A stretch of 64,000 bases of DNA, from contig NZ_CP125957.1 in the NCBI RefSeq assembly GCF_030064125.1, positions 2,480,001 to 2,544,000 on the forward strand. Reading direction: 5' to 3'. The stretch is from Pseudomonas sp. G2-4. Lineage in GTDB: Bacteria > Pseudomonadota > Gammaproteobacteria > Pseudomonadales > Pseudomonadaceae. Of this stretch, positions 43,108 through 54,082 are shown one piece after another; within the stretch, counting starts at the first letter, position 1, and every line of letters starts with the position of its first letter. The translations under genes were made by a program, and so were the position numbers. The notes beneath the pieces were generated by a model. It was given only the letters and a program-made list of their open reading frames with translations. It ran no database searches and was not told the DNA's origin.

Positions 43108-43800
43108 ATGAACATTTTAATGGTCCTTACATCCCACGATCAGTTGGGTGATACCGGCAAGAAAACCGGTTTTTGGCTGGAAGAGTTCGCTGCTCCCTAC
43201 TACGTGTTTGTCGAGGCCCAGGCGACAGTCACGCTCGCCTCCCCCAAGGGCGGACAGCCACCGCTGGACCCGAAAAGCGATGAAGAGGACGCCCAAACCG
43301 AGGCGACTCGTCGCTTTCGCACCGACACCACGGCCCAAGCGGCGTTGGCCAATACGGTGCTGCTGGGAGAGATTGATCCCTATGACTTCGACGCCGTGTT
43401 TTATCCCGGAGGTCATGGACCGCTCTGGGACTTGGCCGAAGACATTGATTCGAAAACCCTCATCGAAGCTTTTTATGCCGCTAACAAACCCGTGGCCGCC
43501 GTTTGCCACGCCCCTGGCGTATTCAAGAACGTTCAAGCCCCGGATGGCCAGCCGGTGGTGAAGGGCAAAAAAGTCACCGGCTTCACCAACTCCGAAGAGG
43601 AGGCCGTCGGGCTGACGCAGGTGGTGCCGTTTCTGGTGGAGGACATGCTCAAGGCAAAAGGTGGCGAATATTCCAAGGGCGCGGACTGGGCCAGCTATGT
43701 GGTCGAGGATGGACATCTGATCACGGGCCAGAATCCGGCTTCATCCGAGGCCGCCGCCAAAGCGCTGCTCAAGCGGCTCGAGCAGGAACAGACAGCCTGA
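43108..43800 (+). CDS. DJ-1/PfpI-family protein (class I glutamine amidotransferase-like)
   Basis: The 230-residue protein starts MNILMVLTSHDQLGDTGKKTGFWLEEFA. Its nucleophile Cys is in AAVCHAPGVF, and YPGGHGPLWDL supplies the acidic partner region. This size and N-terminus match the HchA/YajL-like branch that shows glyoxalase or protein-repair activity. It stands alone with a good GGAGG ribosome site. Confidence 0.9.
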   Translation: MNILMVLTSHDQLGDTGKKTGFWLEEFAAPYYVFVEAQATVTLASPKGGQPPLDPKSDEEDAQTEATRRFRTDTTAQAALANTVLLGEIDPYDFDAVFYPGGHGPLWDLAEDIDSKTLIEAFYAANKPVAAVCHAPGVFKNVQAPDGQPVVKGKKVTGFTNSEEEAVGLTQVVPFLVEDMLKAKGGEYSKGADWASYVVEDGHLITGQNPASSEAAAKALLKRLEQEQTA

Positions 43801-43862
43801 GTCGACATTGAGATCACCTTGGCCCGGACGCGCATGCCAATCAAAGAACCGCGGATAGCGGC

Positions 43863-45890
43863 TCAAGCATTGGCATGGGCCAGTCCGGTCAAGGTATCAG
43901 CGATGGTCTTCGTGCGCTGCGCCGTGCCTTCGGTGGTGCGGCTTGAGTCCTCCAGGACATCGAGCATTTCGCGCAGGGCGCTCACGGCTACAGACTGATC
44001 CTCGATCTGTTGGGCGACGCCTTGGATTTCTTTTGACAACAGGTCGATGTCCACGCCGATTTCAGCGGCATTCTTGCGGGTGATTTCCGCGAGCTTACGC
44101 ACTTCGTCCGCCACCACCGCGAAACCTCTGCCCATTTCACCCGCCCGGGCAGCTTCGATGGCGGCGTTCAGGGCCAGCAGGTTGGTCTGTCCGGCGATTT
44201 GCTGAATCACTTGCACGATTGACTGAATACGCAAACTCGAACTGGCCAGCGCGCGTGCGCCGACCACCGCTTCGCCCGCTTGCGTGGCAAGCTGCTCCAC
44301 GGTCGTACCGGCCTGCTCGGCGACGGTGTTTTGTCGATCTATAGTGCCCGTCAGGTCATCCATCGACAGGTGCAGTTCACCCGAGTAATGCTTGATTTGC
44401 GTGGCCATTTCCTCCTGCTGCTGGCTGGCGTGGGCCAAGACCTGGCCCAGGTCCGTCAGACCGTTGAACACGGGCAGGATCGTGCTGTCGAGGCCGCGGC
44501 TGTCCAAGGCGCTGCTGAAGTCTTTCATCTTGAACGCCATGATCTGCTTGACCACGACATGGTTCAGACCTGCCAGCTTCTTGATCTGGCGGCGCAGGAA
44601 AAAGGCCTTGAACTCGCCGTAGTGGGCGATGAAGTTATCGACGTACTCGTCGCTGAAACTGACGCCCTTGGTGACCCGAAAGAAGAAAATCGCTGTGAGC
44701 GTCTGGTTCAGGTTCAGGCCGAGGATTTCACCAAACGTCGAGAAGCCGGCCAAAGGCACATCACCGAAAATATCGGCCATGCTGCCCAGCTCGTTGCTGT
44801 TGTTGAGCCGACGCAGGATGCAGTCGTTGAGGATTGCTGCCACCGGCCGACCGCCTTTGCCCTTGAGGAATTTCTCGTAGTCGATGCGGGTCGCTTCGCG
44901 AAGGGGCGTGCGCTTGACCATCACCAGCTCTTCGCCGGGCGCGACGTCGCAGAACAGCTGGATGATTTGCTGTTGATAGTCGATGCGGGCAATGGAGCGC
45001 ACGAACAGCTCTTCGCCCACGCGGATGGCGAATGAATAATCCGCCAGTTTCTTTTCCAGCGCCTGGGCAGTGCATTCGAATGCGTCGCACAGCGCCTGCA
45101 CCATGCTCTTGATGTTGCCGCGGCTGTCGATGACCTGGTCGATGGTGCGGTCTTCCACGGAAGCGGTCAACACGCTGAACGTCAGCCCGGCCGGTTGGAA
45201 GTTCTGGCTTTTGAAGACCCCGAAGCGCACATCCGCTGCGGTCTTGAGGAAAACGATCTGCGCATGGTTCTGATAACTGCGCTGACCGTCACTGATCAGG
45301 GTTTTCTTGAAATCAAGTTTGCCCCCGGCAGAGCCGCCGACGAACAGGCAAGGGAAGCGCCCGGACTCATAAAGCGCCTCCATGAAGAACGACTCGGATG
45401 CCGAAAGACCGTCGAACACCACGTAGGCCAAGGTGTCGCGATGGTCTATGGGTGTGTTCACTTGCGCCCGCTTGATGTTGCTCACCAGTTTGGCGATGCG
45501 CTCACGCATGGCCAGGCGTTTACCCCCACCGCGAATGTCTTCGCACTCCAGCGGCACCATCACTACCTCGGCCGAGACAATCACGCTGGCATCAAACAGT
45601 TGCAGCACCACCCGGTCCCACGTCTCGCCGGTCTGGCAGTACAGCGCGTTAGCGCCGTTGCACAGCTCGCCTGACGTCGTGCACAGGCTGATGGCGCTGT
45701 GGGCGAAGCGCTTTTTGACCTTGGCGGCGATCTGGTCGATGTCCAGGTGAGGGGAAACAAATCCGGTCACCAGCACCGGGTCTACGCGCACGTTGGCCAG
45801 CGCCTGGTCCAGCCCACTTGCAGTGCAAACCACGCTTGCGGCGCCTTGAGTGTGGGCTCGGGCCTTCTTGAAGAGATTCAGTAGGTTCAT
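43863..45890 (-). CDS. FIST-domain methyl-accepting chemotaxis transducer
   Basis: The 675-residue protein has N-terminal FIST domains (about 20-430: [57 protein letters not shown]) followed by a helical linker and a short MCP signalling hairpin at about 530-670 with [40 protein letters not shown]. No transmembrane segment is visible, so it is probably a soluble receptor. FIST domains are thought to sense small ligands such as amino acids. The start at 45890 removes an implausible 66-residue extension. Confidence 0.92.
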   Translation of the reverse strand: MNLLNLFKKARAHTQGAASVVCTASGLDQALANVRVDPVLVTGFVSPHLDIDQIAAKVKKRFAHSAISLCTTSGELCNGANALYCQTGETWDRVVLQLFDASVIVSAEVVMVPLECEDIRGGGKRLAMRERIAKLVSNIKRAQVNTPIDHRDTLAYVVFDGLSASESFFMEALYESGRFPCLFVGGSAGGKLDFKKTLISDGQRSYQNHAQIVFLKTAADVRFGVFKSQNFQPAGLTFSVLTASVEDRTIDQVIDSRGNIKSMVQALCDAFECTAQALEKKLADYSFAIRVGEELFVRSIARIDYQQQIIQLFCDVAPGEELVMVKRTPLREATRIDYEKFLKGKGGRPVAAILNDCILRRLNNSNELGSMADIFGDVPLAGFSTFGEILGLNLNQTLTAIFFFRVTKGVSFSDEYVDNFIAHYGEFKAFFLRRQIKKLAGLNHVVVKQIMAFKMKDFSSALDSRGLDSTILPVFNGLTDLGQVLAHASQQQEEMATQIKHYSGELHLSMDDLTGTIDRQNTVAEQAGTTVEQLATQAGEAVVGARALASSSLRIQSIVQVIQQIAGQTNLLALNAAIEAARAGEMGRGFAVVADEVRKLAEITRKNAAEIGVDIDLLSKEIQGVAQQIEDQSVAVSALREMLDVLEDSSRTTEGTAQRTKTIADTLTGLAHANA

Positions 45891-46179
45891 GGCTGGACTC
45901 GTTGAGTGCGACGTGACGCATACAAGGTATACGTGCAGAGGCCTTACTCTGTATCGGCCACGGCTGGGTATGCAGGAGTGAACTTGGCAGCGGTGGCTAC
46001 GCAGAGGCGCCTGGCGGCGTTCAGGCTGAGCAGCAATGCCTGTGCAGGATCCTCTGCGTATAACCAGCTTCAAATTATCGATTTCCATCCCCGGCCCACA
46101 GTGCCATTTCGTCTGTGTTGACCGCGTCCAATTGATTAGAGACTTTCGTACACCTTTCAGGAGAAACCCAGCGACTCGA

Positions 46180-47175
46180 TCAGCCGTTCAGTAAAGTCAT
46201 CGTCTGAGCCGCGTATCGATCGCCGGCCACCGCCCCTTCGGTTGCAAAAATGTCGTCCAGATGAGCCGACTCATCGGCGCTCAACGTCACCCCGGCGGCC
46301 GCCACATTGCTCTCCAGATATTTTCGCTGCTTGGTTCCCGGGATGGGGATGACGTGATCGCCTTGAGCCAAGACCCACGCCAGGGCCAGTTGTGCAGCGC
46401 TGATGTGCTTGTTCACCGCCAACGCCTTGACCCGCTCCACCAACGCCAGGTTGCGATTGAAATTGTCGGCCTGGAAGCGCGGGCTGAAGCGGCGATAGTC
46501 ATCGGCGTCGAAGTCGTCGGGGCTCTTCAGTTCGCCCGTCAGAAAGCCGCGGCCCAGGGGGCTGTAGGCGACAAAGGCAATGCCCAGGCGCCGACAGGTA
46601 TCGAGCACGCCATTGTGTTCAGGCTCACGGGACCATAGCGAGTATTCGCTTTGAACCGCCGCCAGTGGATGAACCGCATGGGCCCGTTGGATGGTCTCGG
46701 CGCTGGCTTCCGAGAGGCCAATGTGGCGGACCTTGCCGGCCTTGACCAATTCGGCCATGGCCCCGATGGTCTCTTCGACCGGCACCTGAGGGTCGATGCG
46801 GTGCTGGTAGTAGAGGTCGAGGTAGTCGGTGTTGAGTCGCTTGAGACTGCCTTCGACAGATTGCCGGACGTAGTCAGGGCGCCCATTGACGCCGCGGGCA
46901 TGGGGATCACTGCTGCGCACGAGGCCGAACTTGGTGGCCAGGTAAATGCGTTCACGCTTGCCGTGCAGGGCGCGTCCGAGCAGTTCTTCGTTGGTGTGCG
47001 GCCCATACATGTCGGCGGTATCGAACAGGGTTACGCCCAATTCCACGGCGCGGTGGAGCGTGGCAATAGCCTCTTGCTCATTGACGCCCGTGGTGTAGAA
47101 GTCCGACATGCCCATGCAGCCCAGGCCGATGATCGAAACATGTGGGCCGCGATGGCCGAGTTGGCGGGTGATCAT
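46180..47175 (-). CDS. Aldo/keto reductase
   Basis: This 331-residue NADPH-dependent barrel has the tetrad [16 protein letters not shown] (Asp, Tyr), YLATKFGL (Lys) and LYYQHRIDP (His). The C-terminal NADPH clamp is [13 protein letters not shown]. It resembles the AKR13/YakC group acting on aldehydes. It is divergent from a LysR gene, the usual arrangement for a regulated detoxification reductase. Confidence 0.92.
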   Translation of the reverse strand: MITRQLGHRGPHVSIIGLGCMGMSDFYTTGVNEQEAIATLHRAVELGVTLFDTADMYGPHTNEELLGRALHGKRERIYLATKFGLVRSSDPHARGVNGRPDYVRQSVEGSLKRLNTDYLDLYYQHRIDPQVPVEETIGAMAELVKAGKVRHIGLSEASAETIQRAHAVHPLAAVQSEYSLWSREPEHNGVLDTCRRLGIAFVAYSPLGRGFLTGELKSPDDFDADDYRRFSPRFQADNFNRNLALVERVKALAVNKHISAAQLALAWVLAQGDHVIPIPGTKQRKYLESNVAAAGVTLSADESAHLDDIFATEGAVAGDRYAAQTMTLLNG

Positions 47176-47232
47176 GCTGATTGCTCTAGGAAGTAAATGA
47201 CCTGTTCAGTCTCCAATAAGCTATTTTCTGGA

Positions 47233-47254
47233 TAAACCCGAGATTTTTGGTTTA
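47233..47254. promoter_or_regulatory. Inverted repeat between aldo/keto reductase and lysR
   Basis: TAAACC-N10-GGTTTA is a perfect 6-bp dyad in the AT-rich 112-base divergent spacer. Its size fits a LysR-family recognition site. Confidence 0.5.
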
Positions 47255-47287
47255 ACTATTCGTAATATCTAAACAGTGAGCCGGGCC

Positions 47288-48211
47288 ATGGACCGATTAC
47301 AGGCAATGCAGGTGTTCAGGCGCATCGTCGAACTGGGCGGTTTTGGCAAGGCGGCCGATGACCTTGGCCTGCCCCGGGCGACCGTCAGTCTGCTGATTCA
47401 GCAATTGGAAACCCACCTGGGCGTACAGCTATTGCAGCGCACCACACGGCAGGTGCGCGCGACGCTCGATGGCGAAGCCTACTATCAGCGCTGTGGCCAA
47501 TTGCTGGACGATCTCGATGACCTCGAAGGCTCGCTGTCGGTCCAACGCAGTCAGCCCCGCGGCACCTTGCGGGTGGACATGCCCATCACCTTTGGTTGCA
47601 CCTGGATCCTGCCGCACCTGGCGGATTTCTATCGACGCTACCCTGGCCTGCAATTGGACCTCGGCTTTCACGACCGGCAAGTCCATCTGCAACGTGAGGG
47701 CGTGGATTGTGCGATACGGGCCGGCAACATCGTCGATCAGGCCTTGGTGGCACGGCCCATTGTGCGGCTACGGCAACTGACCTGCGCCAGCCCAGACTAC
47801 CTGGCCCGCTCAGGTACGCCCCAGCGGTTGGAAGATTTGCCGGCCCATCGCGCAATCAACTTTGCCTCGGGCAATGGACGATTTTTCCCATTCGAGTTCG
47901 AAGTGGCGGGGCAGGTGCGCGAGTTGCAATTGCCGGGCGAGGTGACCGTCAACAACGCTGACGCCTACGTGACGGCTTGTGAGGCGGGATTTGGCTTGAT
48001 TCAAGTACCGCGTTACCACGTCCAGCGACAGTTGGACGAGGGACGGCTGGTGCAAGTGCTGGGCGAATATGGTGTGCCGTTGTGGCCGATTTCAGCGGTG
48101 TATCCGCCGCATCGACAGCTGTCGCCACGGGTGAGGGTCTTTATCGACTGGGTGATTGAGTTGTTGCACGGGGCGGCGGATGCCCAGGAGGCGTTGATGG
48201 TCAGGACGTAG
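47288..48211 (+). CDS. LysR-family transcriptional regulator
   Basis: The 307-residue protein starts MDRLQAMQVFRRIVELGGFGKAADDLGLPRATVSLLIQQLE, the winged helix of the LysR family. The effector domain (about 90-300) has PRGTLRVDMPITFG and VNNADAYVTACEAGFGLIQVPRYHV. It belongs to the CrgA/YhjC-like group often found next to reductases. The GTG at 47276 is an alternative start. It probably regulates the divergent aldo/keto reductase. Confidence 0.92.
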   Translation: MDRLQAMQVFRRIVELGGFGKAADDLGLPRATVSLLIQQLETHLGVQLLQRTTRQVRATLDGEAYYQRCGQLLDDLDDLEGSLSVQRSQPRGTLRVDMPITFGCTWILPHLADFYRRYPGLQLDLGFHDRQVHLQREGVDCAIRAGNIVDQALVARPIVRLRQLTCASPDYLARSGTPQRLEDLPAHRAINFASGNGRFFPFEFEVAGQVRELQLPGEVTVNNADAYVTACEAGFGLIQVPRYHVQRQLDEGRLVQVLGEYGVPLWPISAVYPPHRQLSPRVRVFIDWVIELLHGAADAQEALMVRT

Positions 48212-48314
48212 GCTGGCGGGTAATACCGAGGTTATCGTCGACCCTTTCCGGGCCTGCCGACTGCATCGCGAGGGTGCATAGTCGGCCGGCATGAGGAAAG
48301 AGGGCTGTTGTCGC

Positions 48315-49460
48315 TCAAGGCCAATCGACGGTGACTGCTTGTGGATCCCCTTGGTGCATCTGGCTCAATTCCGCATCCGCCTTGGCTTGCGTCGGGTGGC
48401 AGAACTCGAAGGCGTTCTGAGTTTTCCCTGACGGTCCTTTGGCCTCGGCCATACAAACGACCGCGCCCGGTGAACAAAGCCCAGGCTTGAAGTTGAAATT
48501 GCCCCAGACATTGGGCTGCTCTTGCTTCACTTTGGCGATGTAGCTCATCAGCGAGGCTTGCATCCCTGCATCCGCCACGCCCGGGATCAGTTTGACCGGG
48601 CTGGTGGTGGCGCCGTATGTGTGTTGAGTGGCCAGAAGTGCGTGGCAATACAACCCTCCAGCGGGAACGGCAGACTGTGATACCACGGGGATCGGAGTCC
48701 CTCCCGCGCTGACGACCACAGGAACGATTCTAAACGCGCTGGCACGCCACACCTTTAAATTCACCTTGGCGCCGATTTCCGCTTTTGCAACCGCGAGCCT
48801 GAAATCGATTGAATCGGCGATAGGTTGATTATCGACCGCCACGACGACGTCCTCAGACAGCATTCCGGCTTGCTGGGCACCGCCACCAGGAACAATCGCC
48901 AGGACCACCACGCCAGCCGGGGGAAGCGACAAGGCCATCGCCCGTTGTGGATCAACGGTATCAATGCTCATGCCGACTTTGCCGCGAGGCAAGTTGGACG
49001 CCTGGCAGCCCTTCTCAAGCCATACCTGGCTGGCAGCTTCTTTTCGTGCACTTGCGACCTGTTTCATGAGCGGCTCAGCGCTCGCCTGGTACATAGGCAC
49101 CTCGCTGAGGGCCGTCTCAATGTAACCGCATGACTTGGAGCGATAGCGGTCAGGCGTCTCCCGGGTCACCAGCTTTTGCAAATTGACGGGTGGCTGGGCT
49201 TGTGGCGCTGCCATGGCTACGGGCGCGGGAGAGACGGTGGGAGAGCCCGTATCGGCCAACGATGAGGCGACGTAGGCCGTGGCTGCCACGCCAATGGCGG
49301 CGGTCATTACGCTGCTGTCTACGCCCGCGGGCATGGGCAGGAGCATGGCGCCTACGACTGCCGCCTCGCCCAGGCCACCATCAGACGCACAGCCAGCCAG
49401 GCCGGTGAGAGACATTGCAATGGCAAACCGTGTCGTTATTTTAAAGGTGTTCGCAAACAT
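48315..49460 (-). CDS. PDZ-domain lipoprotein of unknown function
   Basis: The 381-residue protein has a signal peptide with lipobox LAGC (IAMSLTGLAGCASDG), a Gly/Ala-rich hydrophobic stretch at about 32-67, a Pro/Ala linker, and a PDZ domain at about 165-255 (LPPAGVVVLAIVPGGGAQQAGMLSEDVVVAVDNQPIADSID in order). The C-terminal 110 residues contain paired cysteines and are not recognised. No protease domain is attached. A divergent gene at 49711 has the same layout, suggesting a duplicated or interacting pair. Confidence 0.75.
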   Translation of the reverse strand: MFANTFKITTRFAIAMSLTGLAGCASDGGLGEAAVVGAMLLPMPAGVDSSVMTAAIGVAATAYVASSLADTGSPTVSPAPVAMAAPQAQPPVNLQKLVTRETPDRYRSKSCGYIETALSEVPMYQASAEPLMKQVASARKEAASQVWLEKGCQASNLPRGKVGMSIDTVDPQRAMALSLPPAGVVVLAIVPGGGAQQAGMLSEDVVVAVDNQPIADSIDFRLAVAKAEIGAKVNLKVWRASAFRIVPVVVSAGGTPIPVVSQSAVPAGGLYCHALLATQHTYGATTSPVKLIPGVADAGMQASLMSYIAKVKQEQPNVWGNFNFKPGLCSPGAVVCMAEAKGPSGKTQNAFEFCHPTQAKADAELSQMHQGDPQAVTVDWP

Positions 49461-49710
49461 TGCTGTTCCCTGATGGAGTGCTCAAGTCGATTTTTCAGCA
49501 TAATGGCATATCGCCTTTGTCTTCTATATAGAGCATCTTATGGTCGGCCAGGCGCTATGCTTCCTAGGCGCGGCGTAAGCGAGGTCTAATCGCTCGCTGC
49601 TGCTGGGCAGATTCCACCGTCCAAGCGCATAAGCTGGGCGTTGGCAGATCGGTGGCCAAACAATCGTTGGGTCCGATTTCCCTTAAAGCGCCACCCGTAT
49701 CAGGATGACC

Positions 49711-50820
49711 ATGTCGACAAAACGCATTGCAATATCGCTTGCCCTCGTCCCTCTGTTGGCGTCTTGCGTCAATCCCATGTACAGCGCAGCGGAGCGAGCC
49801 GAAACTGCGGAGTACCTGCGAAAAGCAAGAGACCCTGCCACTTACTTCGCAATGGACTGCGAAACCTTTCTGGCGACCAAGCGCGGGTATGACCAATATC
49901 CCAGCATGGCCAACGATCCCACCACACTGGTTATCCAGCAGGTCGCCACCCAGCGTGACTGCTCCGCCGGCAGTTCGCCGGCGCCAAGCACGGCATTGGT
50001 TTCCCCCAGTGCTGTGACTCCAGTGGCAACGCCTGCACCCGTGGCGGCTTCGCAGGGACGCTTGGGCTTGCACATCACCGCCGTGACACCGACGGTGGCT
50101 AAGCAGTTCGGCTTGCCCACTGTAAGCGGCGTGCTGGTCTTGGGTCCGGTGCCGGGAGGTGGTGCTGAAAAAGCAGGGATGTTGGCGGGAGATATCGTTC
50201 TGGAAGTCGCGGGGACTGCGGTCAATAGCCCGGCCGAGCTGACGGCCGTAGCCAGCCGTATTCAACCAGGGTTCACCGCTCCGCTACGGGTGTGGCGTTA
50301 CCGCGCGCCCCTGGATGTACTGGTGGAAGTAGGCGGCTCATCGGACGCGACACCTTCGGTCGCGCCTCAGCTTCCGGCAAGCGTCGCGAAGCTGCCGAGC
50401 CAACCCCTGGCCACGCCACCGTCAACGCCGACCGGCAATCATGCGCCAAACAGTTCTTTCTGTTTTGCACTGTTCGATGCCAGGCAGGCTCAAGGGTTGA
50501 GTGATTACCCACCCAGGGGAGTTATCACCCAGATCTGGCAAGGCGCAGGACTGAGCAGTACACCTGCTCGCCTCATCATGCCGCAGTTCCAGGCATTTAC
50601 GCGATCCCAAGGCTATGACGTGGCCATGCAGCCGATGTTCTGCCAGCCAATCGGGGCGAGCGAGCAATGCCAAGCCCTGGGTATCGAAAGTTTCATGCTG
50701 ACCATGCGCAGCTATTCCGCGACGGTTAACTGCACCGAAACCCAGCAGGGGGCGCAAGCCACTCGCGCCGTGATGCTCAAGCAATTCCCCTATCTACAAA
50801 GCACGACGTGGCGCCCTTGA
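49711..50820 (+). CDS. PDZ-domain lipoprotein of unknown function (partner)
   Basis: This 369-residue protein has a signal peptide and lipobox LASC (ISLALVPLLASCVNP), a Pro/Ser/Ala linker at about 95-115, a PDZ domain at about 118-205 (VSGVLVLGPVPGGGAEKAGMLAGDIVLEVAGTAVNS in order) and a C-terminal domain with cysteines (FCFALFDA, PMFCQPIG). Domain order mirrors the divergent lipoprotein at 48315, but identity is low outside the PDZ core. The ATG at 49711 has AGGA 5 bases upstream and is preferred over 49705. Confidence 0.75.
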   Translation: MSTKRIAISLALVPLLASCVNPMYSAAERAETAEYLRKARDPATYFAMDCETFLATKRGYDQYPSMANDPTTLVIQQVATQRDCSAGSSPAPSTALVSPSAVTPVATPAPVAASQGRLGLHITAVTPTVAKQFGLPTVSGVLVLGPVPGGGAEKAGMLAGDIVLEVAGTAVNSPAELTAVASRIQPGFTAPLRVWRYRAPLDVLVEVGGSSDATPSVAPQLPASVAKLPSQPLATPPSTPTGNHAPNSSFCFALFDARQAQGLSDYPPRGVITQIWQGAGLSSTPARLIMPQFQAFTRSQGYDVAMQPMFCQPIGASEQCQALGIESFMLTMRSYSATVNCTETQQGAQATRAVMLKQFPYLQSTTWRP

Positions 50821-50851
50821 GCAATTTCCCATCGTGAAGGTGCGCCAGCAG

Positions 50852-51619
50852 TCAGGCCTTGACCCAGCGTTGCCGGCTCCAGCTGCTCAGCGTGTCGACG
50901 GCCAGAACCAGCACCAGCATCGCCAGAATCACTGTACTGCCTTGCGCTTCCTGGAACAGGCTGAGGCTGACGTAGAGCATTTGCCCCAAGCCCCCGGCGC
51001 CGACGAAGCCGAGCACGCTGGCCATGCGGATGTTGTTTTCCCAGCGGTACAGGACATAGGCCAGTAGCTGGGGCAGCAGATTCGGCAGGGTGCCGTAGCA
51101 GAACGCCAACACCGCATTGCCGCCCTGCAACCGGATGGCTTCGGCGGGTTGCGGCGGGGTGTTTTCCAGCGCTTCGGCGAACAACCGGCCGAGCACCCCC
51201 GTGGTGTGCAGGGCCAACGCCAGGGTGCCGGCATTGGGACCGAGCCCGGCGGCCAGGACCATCAGCGCGGCCCAGACCAGTTCCGGAACCGCGCGCAAGG
51301 CATTGAGCACAAGGCGCGCGGCGCTCTGGAAAGGCCAGCCATAGCGCCCGGCGGCGGGCAAGGCCAATAGCAGGCCCAATACCGCGGCGAGCAGCGTGCC
51401 GATGGCCGACATGGCCAGGGTTTCCAGGGCACCGTGGCCGATTGCTCGCAGGTGACCTGGGCTCAGGTCCGGGCTGAGGAAGCGCTGGGCATAAGCCCCC
51501 ATCCGAGTCAGGTTGCCACTGTCACCGAGTTCGCCGAGGTCAATGCCCAGGTAGATGAACGAGGCGACGACCGCTGCGCCGATGCACAGGACGATGATCG
51601 CGTTGATCAGCCGATTCAT
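50852..51619 (-). CDS. ABC transporter permease (PhnE family), second of pair
   Basis: The 255-residue inner-membrane permease has about six helices and the EAA-type loop [47 protein letters not shown]. It is the last gene of the four-gene transporter operon and overlaps the preceding permease by ATGA. A long in-frame extension to 52102 runs through that gene and is rejected. Confidence 0.9.
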   Translation of the reverse strand: MNRLINAIIVLCIGAAVVASFIYLGIDLGELGDSGNLTRMGAYAQRFLSPDLSPGHLRAIGHGALETLAMSAIGTLLAAVLGLLLALPAAGRYGWPFQSAARLVLNALRAVPELVWAALMVLAAGLGPNAGTLALALHTTGVLGRLFAEALENTPPQPAEAIRLQGGNAVLAFCYGTLPNLLPQLLAYVLYRWENNIRMASVLGFVGAGGLGQMLYVSLSLFQEAQGSTVILAMLVLVLAVDTLSSWSRQRWVKA

Positions 51620-52443
51620 GCCAGCCTCCAGCGCAGCAGACGGCTGAGTTGATCGGCGAGCAGCACCAGGACGAGGAAGGTCAGTAACAAACTGGCCACT
51701 TCGCCGCCGGCGAACATGCGCAACGACAGATCCATCTGCTGGCCCAGGCCACCGGCGCCGACGAAGCCCATCACCACCGAGGCGCGGATGGCGCATTCCC
51801 AGCGGTACACCGTGTAGGACAACAACTCCGCCGCGACATTGGGCAGGATCCCGTAGCAGAAGGCGGCGAGTCGGCCGCTGCCGGCCTGCAACAGCGCGTG
51901 GGCTGGACGCTGGTCGACCGACTCGTAGATTTCCGCGTAGACCTTGCCCAACATGCCGCTGTAGGTAATGGCAATGGCCAGTACCCCAGCCGTCGGGCCG
52001 AGGCCGACGGCGCGCACGAAAAGCAAGGCCCAGACGATCTCCGGCACGCTGCGCAGGAAGATCAACAGGGCGCGTACGGGCCAACGCAGCAGGTGCCCCC
52101 AATGGCCAGGACGGCCGGCACGGGAGGCCGCCGACAGCGACAGGGCACGGCTGGCCAGCAAGCTGGCAGGAACGGCCAACATCAACGCCAGGGCCATCCC
52201 CGCCGTGGCGATGGCCAGGGTCTGCAAGGTGGCTTGCAACAACAGCTCGATGAATTCCTCGCCATGGGCCGGAGGCCAGAAGGCGGATACAAACCGGCCC
52301 ATCTCGCTCTGGCTATCACTGGCCAGCAGGACGCTGAGGTCCAACTCGCTGAAGTGAATGCCCGGCCACAGCAGGACAAGCGCCAGCAGGCTGAGCAGCA
52401 GGCGAGGGCCGGTCGCAGGGTCGCGGGTATCGTGTTTCAGCAT
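51616..52443 (-). CDS. ABC transporter permease (PhnE family), first of pair
   Basis: The 275-residue permease is a paralogue of the following gene, with the matching loop [47 protein letters not shown]. Two distinct PhnE-type subunits indicate a heterodimeric membrane channel. It overlaps the ATPase gene by 7 bases. Confidence 0.9.
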   Translation of the reverse strand: MLKHDTRDPATGPRLLLSLLALVLLWPGIHFSELDLSVLLASDSQSEMGRFVSAFWPPAHGEEFIELLLQATLQTLAIATAGMALALMLAVPASLLASRALSLSAASRAGRPGHWGHLLRWPVRALLIFLRSVPEIVWALLFVRAVGLGPTAGVLAIAITYSGMLGKVYAEIYESVDQRPAHALLQAGSGRLAAFCYGILPNVAAELLSYTVYRWECAIRASVVMGFVGAGGLGQQMDLSLRMFAGGEVASLLLTFLVLVLLADQLSRLLRWRLA

Positions 52444-53234
52444 CGTGGAATCTGCACACTCAAGGTAGGCACTGGTGCTGGCGAAGATTGCAGCTGCTCA
52501 TTGGCGTAGAGCCTGTCGAGCAGCTCGCGGTCGACCGCATCGGCCGGCAAATCGAACAGGATCTGTCCATCGCGCAGGCCAATGATCCGCGAAAAATGTG
52601 CCAGGGCCAGCTCCACCGCATGCAGGCTGGCGACCAGGGTGACGTTGTGCTCCCGGGCATGGCGACAGAGCACCGACAGCGTGTGCTCGGCCAATACCGG
52701 ATCCATGGCCGATACCGGTTCATCGGCCAGCAGCACCTCGGGCGCTTGATACAACACGCGGGCGATGCCAACGCGTTGCAGCTGTCCGCCGGAGAGTTGC
52801 TGGCATTGCGCGAACAGCTTGTCACCCAGGTCCAGCCGGGACAATGCCGCGCGCGCGCCCGGAATGTCCAGCGGGTGCAACAGATTCAGCAGACCCTTGC
52901 CCATGCTCCACTGACCCAGCTTGCCGGCCAGAACCGCAGTGACCACGCGCTGGCGCGGCGGCAGGGGAGGCGATTGATGGATCAGGCCGATGCGGGCGCG
53001 CAGACGCTGGCGCTGGCGGGCGGACAATTGCCAGGCTCGCTCGCCGAGCACCTGCACTTCGCCGTCACCCGGACGCAGGGCGACGCCCAGCACGTTGAGC
53101 AGGCTCGACTTGCCCGCGCCGGACGGGCCGATGATGGCGACCTGTTCGTTGGCGGTAATGTGCAGCTCCACGCCACGCAGTGCCTGGACACCGTTGGCGT
53201 GGGACAGGCTGACCTGGGTCAGGTGCAATGTCAT
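52437..53234 (-). CDS. ABC transporter ATP-binding protein (PhnC family)
   Basis: The 265-residue ATPase has Walker [16 protein letters not shown]-loop [10 protein letters not shown], signature [15 protein letters not shown], Walker [13 protein letters not shown] and H-loop LVASLHAVE. It energises the two PhnE-type permeases. It overlaps the binding-protein gene by ATGA, so the four subunits are translationally coupled. Confidence 0.92.
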   Translation of the reverse strand: MTLHLTQVSLSHANGVQALRGVELHITANEQVAIIGPSGAGKSSLLNVLGVALRPGDGEVQVLGERAWQLSARQRQRLRARIGLIHQSPPLPPRQRVVTAVLAGKLGQWSMGKGLLNLLHPLDIPGARAALSRLDLGDKLFAQCQQLSGGQLQRVGIARVLYQAPEVLLADEPVSAMDPVLAEHTLSVLCRHAREHNVTLVASLHAVELALAHFSRIIGLRDGQILFDLPADAVDRELLDRLYANEQLQSSPAPVPTLSVQIPRC

Positions 53235-54082
53235 TTGAGCAGTTCGGCGGCGCGTGCGGCTTCCTCGATGCCCTTGTAGTTTTCAGGCTTGGTTTCGATG
53301 AAGCGGCTGGCGGCTTGCAGGTCGAGGATTTCCTTGTCCTTCGGGTTCGCCGGATCGAGGGCCAGGAACGCGGCCTTTATCTTCGCGGCCAGTGCTGGGT
53401 CGAGGGTTCCACGCACCGTCCAGTTGTAGTCGAAGTAAGCCGGGGTGGTGGCAAACACCTTGACCTTGGTGGTGTCGACCTTGCCGGCGGCGACCAGTTT
53501 TTCCCAGACACTGGCGTTGAGAACCCCGGCATCGACCTTGCCGGCCTGGACCCAGGCAACGGTGGCATCATGGGCGCCCGAATAGCCGACGCGGCTGAAA
53601 TAGGTTTCCGGCTTGATGCCGTCCTGGAGCATGAAATAGCGCGGCATCAAGCTGCCTGACGTCGAAGACACCGAGCCGAAAGCAAAGGTCTTGCCCTTGA
53701 GGTCGGCGAGGGATTTCACGGCAGGATCGGCGGTTATGAATTTGCTGGTGAACTGAGCATCCTGTTCACGTTGTACCAACGGAATGGCATTGCCGGTTTT
53801 CAGGCGTGCCTGTACGAACGTGAAGCCGCCCAGCCAGGCCATGTCGATCCGGTCGGTGGCCAGCGCCTCGACCACGGCCGGATAGTCGCTCACGGGCACG
53901 AACTCGACTTTCATACCGGTTTGCTGCTCCAGATACGCGCCAAGCGGCTTGAACTTGCGCAGCAGTTCGGTCGGGGCTTCATCGGGAATCGCGCTGACTT
54001 TCAGCGTGTCGGCGGCCTGCGTCAGCAGGGTGCAAAAAGACAGGGTCAAGCCGACGGCCAGTGTCAGGGAACGCTTGAGCAT
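53231..54082 (-). CDS. Phosphonate/selenate-type substrate-binding protein
   Basis: The 283-residue periplasmic protein has a signal peptide cleaved after LLTQA ([25 protein letters not shown] in order) and matches the PhnD-like family: [57 protein letters not shown] and [23 protein letters not shown]. Closely related Pseudomonas proteins are annotated as putative selenate-binding; phosphite, phosphonate or another oxyanion remains possible. First gene of the operon. Confidence 0.88.
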   Translation of the reverse strand: MLKRSLTLAVGLTLSFCTLLTQAADTLKVSAIPDEAPTELLRKFKPLGAYLEQQTGMKVEFVPVSDYPAVVEALATDRIDMAWLGGFTFVQARLKTGNAIPLVQREQDAQFTSKFITADPAVKSLADLKGKTFAFGSVSSTSGSLMPRYFMLQDGIKPETYFSRVGYSGAHDATVAWVQAGKVDAGVLNASVWEKLVAAGKVDTTKVKVFATTPAYFDYNWTVRGTLDPALAAKIKAAFLALDPANPKDKEILDLQAASRFIETKPENYKGIEEAARAAELLK

